This document shows positions 5,110 through 5,235 of a stretch of DNA of 5,235 nt, piece after piece. The notes beneath the pieces are model-generated. The model was given only the letters and a program-made list of their open reading frames with translations, was not told where the DNA came from and did no database searches. How positions within the stretch are numbered: position 1 is the stretch's first letter; each line of letters starts with the position of its first letter. Made by a program: the position numbers and the translations under genes. This DNA comes from Gammaproteobacteria bacterium (lineage in GTDB: Bacteria > Pseudomonadota > Gammaproteobacteria > JALTLT01). The stretch lies in the NCBI GenBank assembly GCA_027001815.1, contig JALTLT010000176.1:1-5235 (forward strand), in the 5' to 3' direction.

Positions 5110-5235
5110 GTGCGCCCAGCATGGGCGCACCCCTGCGGGTGGAAGTCCCGCCACGAGCTGGTCACGGCGAGTGAAGCGAAGCGCAACTGCGGAAGGGTGA
5201 CCGACCGTGGGGAGGAAGCGTGGAGCGTAAACCGC
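5110..5235 (+). mobile_element. 5' end of a bacterial group II intron (truncated by window edge)
   Basis: The insertion starts with GTGCG (5110-5114), the 5' splice-site consensus GUGYG. TGCGCCC (5111-5117) then pairs with GGGCGCA (5123-5129) around AGCAT. Next, GCGGG (5135-5139) pairs with CCCGC (5147-5151) around TGGAAGT, followed by ACGAGCTGG. This is the familiar opening of domain I in many bacterial group II introns. GGTCAC (5160-5165) can pair with GTGACC (5197-5202), enclosing GTGAAGCGAAGCGCAACTGC, which also has the character of domain I. Only 126 bases are visible, so domains II-VI, the EBS sequences and any reverse transcriptase (maturase) gene lie outside. The structural class is not resolved. 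The + orientation matches the interrupted gene, as needed for splicing. Confidence 0.8.

Noticed and set aside
3035..5122. 695-codon open frame on the minus strand opposite the asparagine-synthetase-like gene
   Set aside because: It is a shadow caused by high GC content: low-complexity Gly/Arg/Pro/Val composition, no domain motifs, and it runs across the gene boundary and the intron junction. The + strand frame has clear ATP-binding motifs.

Overview
The window is GC-rich chromosomal DNA, most likely from a gammaproteobacterium. That lineage guess rests on the overall character of the proteins, the YeeZ-like SDR and the M15 peptidase, and on the mix of repeat elements; no marker gene fixes it. 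All recognisable genes lie on the + strand.

Layout. Bases 1-1713 hold a tightly packed group: the 3' end of a probable alpha/beta-hydrolase (lipase-like) gene, a secreted protein with a possible Cys-His-Asp (transglutaminase-like) active site, and an atypical extended SDR of the YeeZ type. The second and third genes overlap in a GTGA start/stop junction and are probably translationally coupled. Bases 1714-2289 carry no gene. Instead they hold two abutting repeat elements: a 170-bp miniature element (1771-1940) bounded by TTAA and built from five consecutive hairpins, and a 246-bp element (1940-2185) with different 20-bp terminal inverted repeats that looks like a decayed insertion sequence. 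The sequence flanking the second element is itself an inverted repeat of the first element's tip, which suggests a nested or palindrome-targeted insertion. A small exported protein of unknown function (2290-2709) follows, then a 256-bp gap with weak regulatory signals, then a 612-residue asparagine-synthetase-like protein (2966-4804) that keeps its ATP-binding motif but has lost the N-terminal glutaminase cysteine. The last gene (start 4898, with a good candidate sigma70 promoter in front) encodes a peptidase of the M15/VanY type. After 70 codons and two bases it is broken by the 5' end of a group II intron, starting GTGCG at 5110 and running off the window.

How the parts relate. The first three genes may form an operon; no shared pathway can be named from sequence. 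The asparagine-synthetase-like gene stands alone, and no RiPP precursor, leader peptidase or glycan gene is visible beside it. The main biological interest is mobile DNA: three independent non-coding mobile or repeat units in 5.2 kb, one of them a ribozyme intron inside a conserved protein-coding gene.
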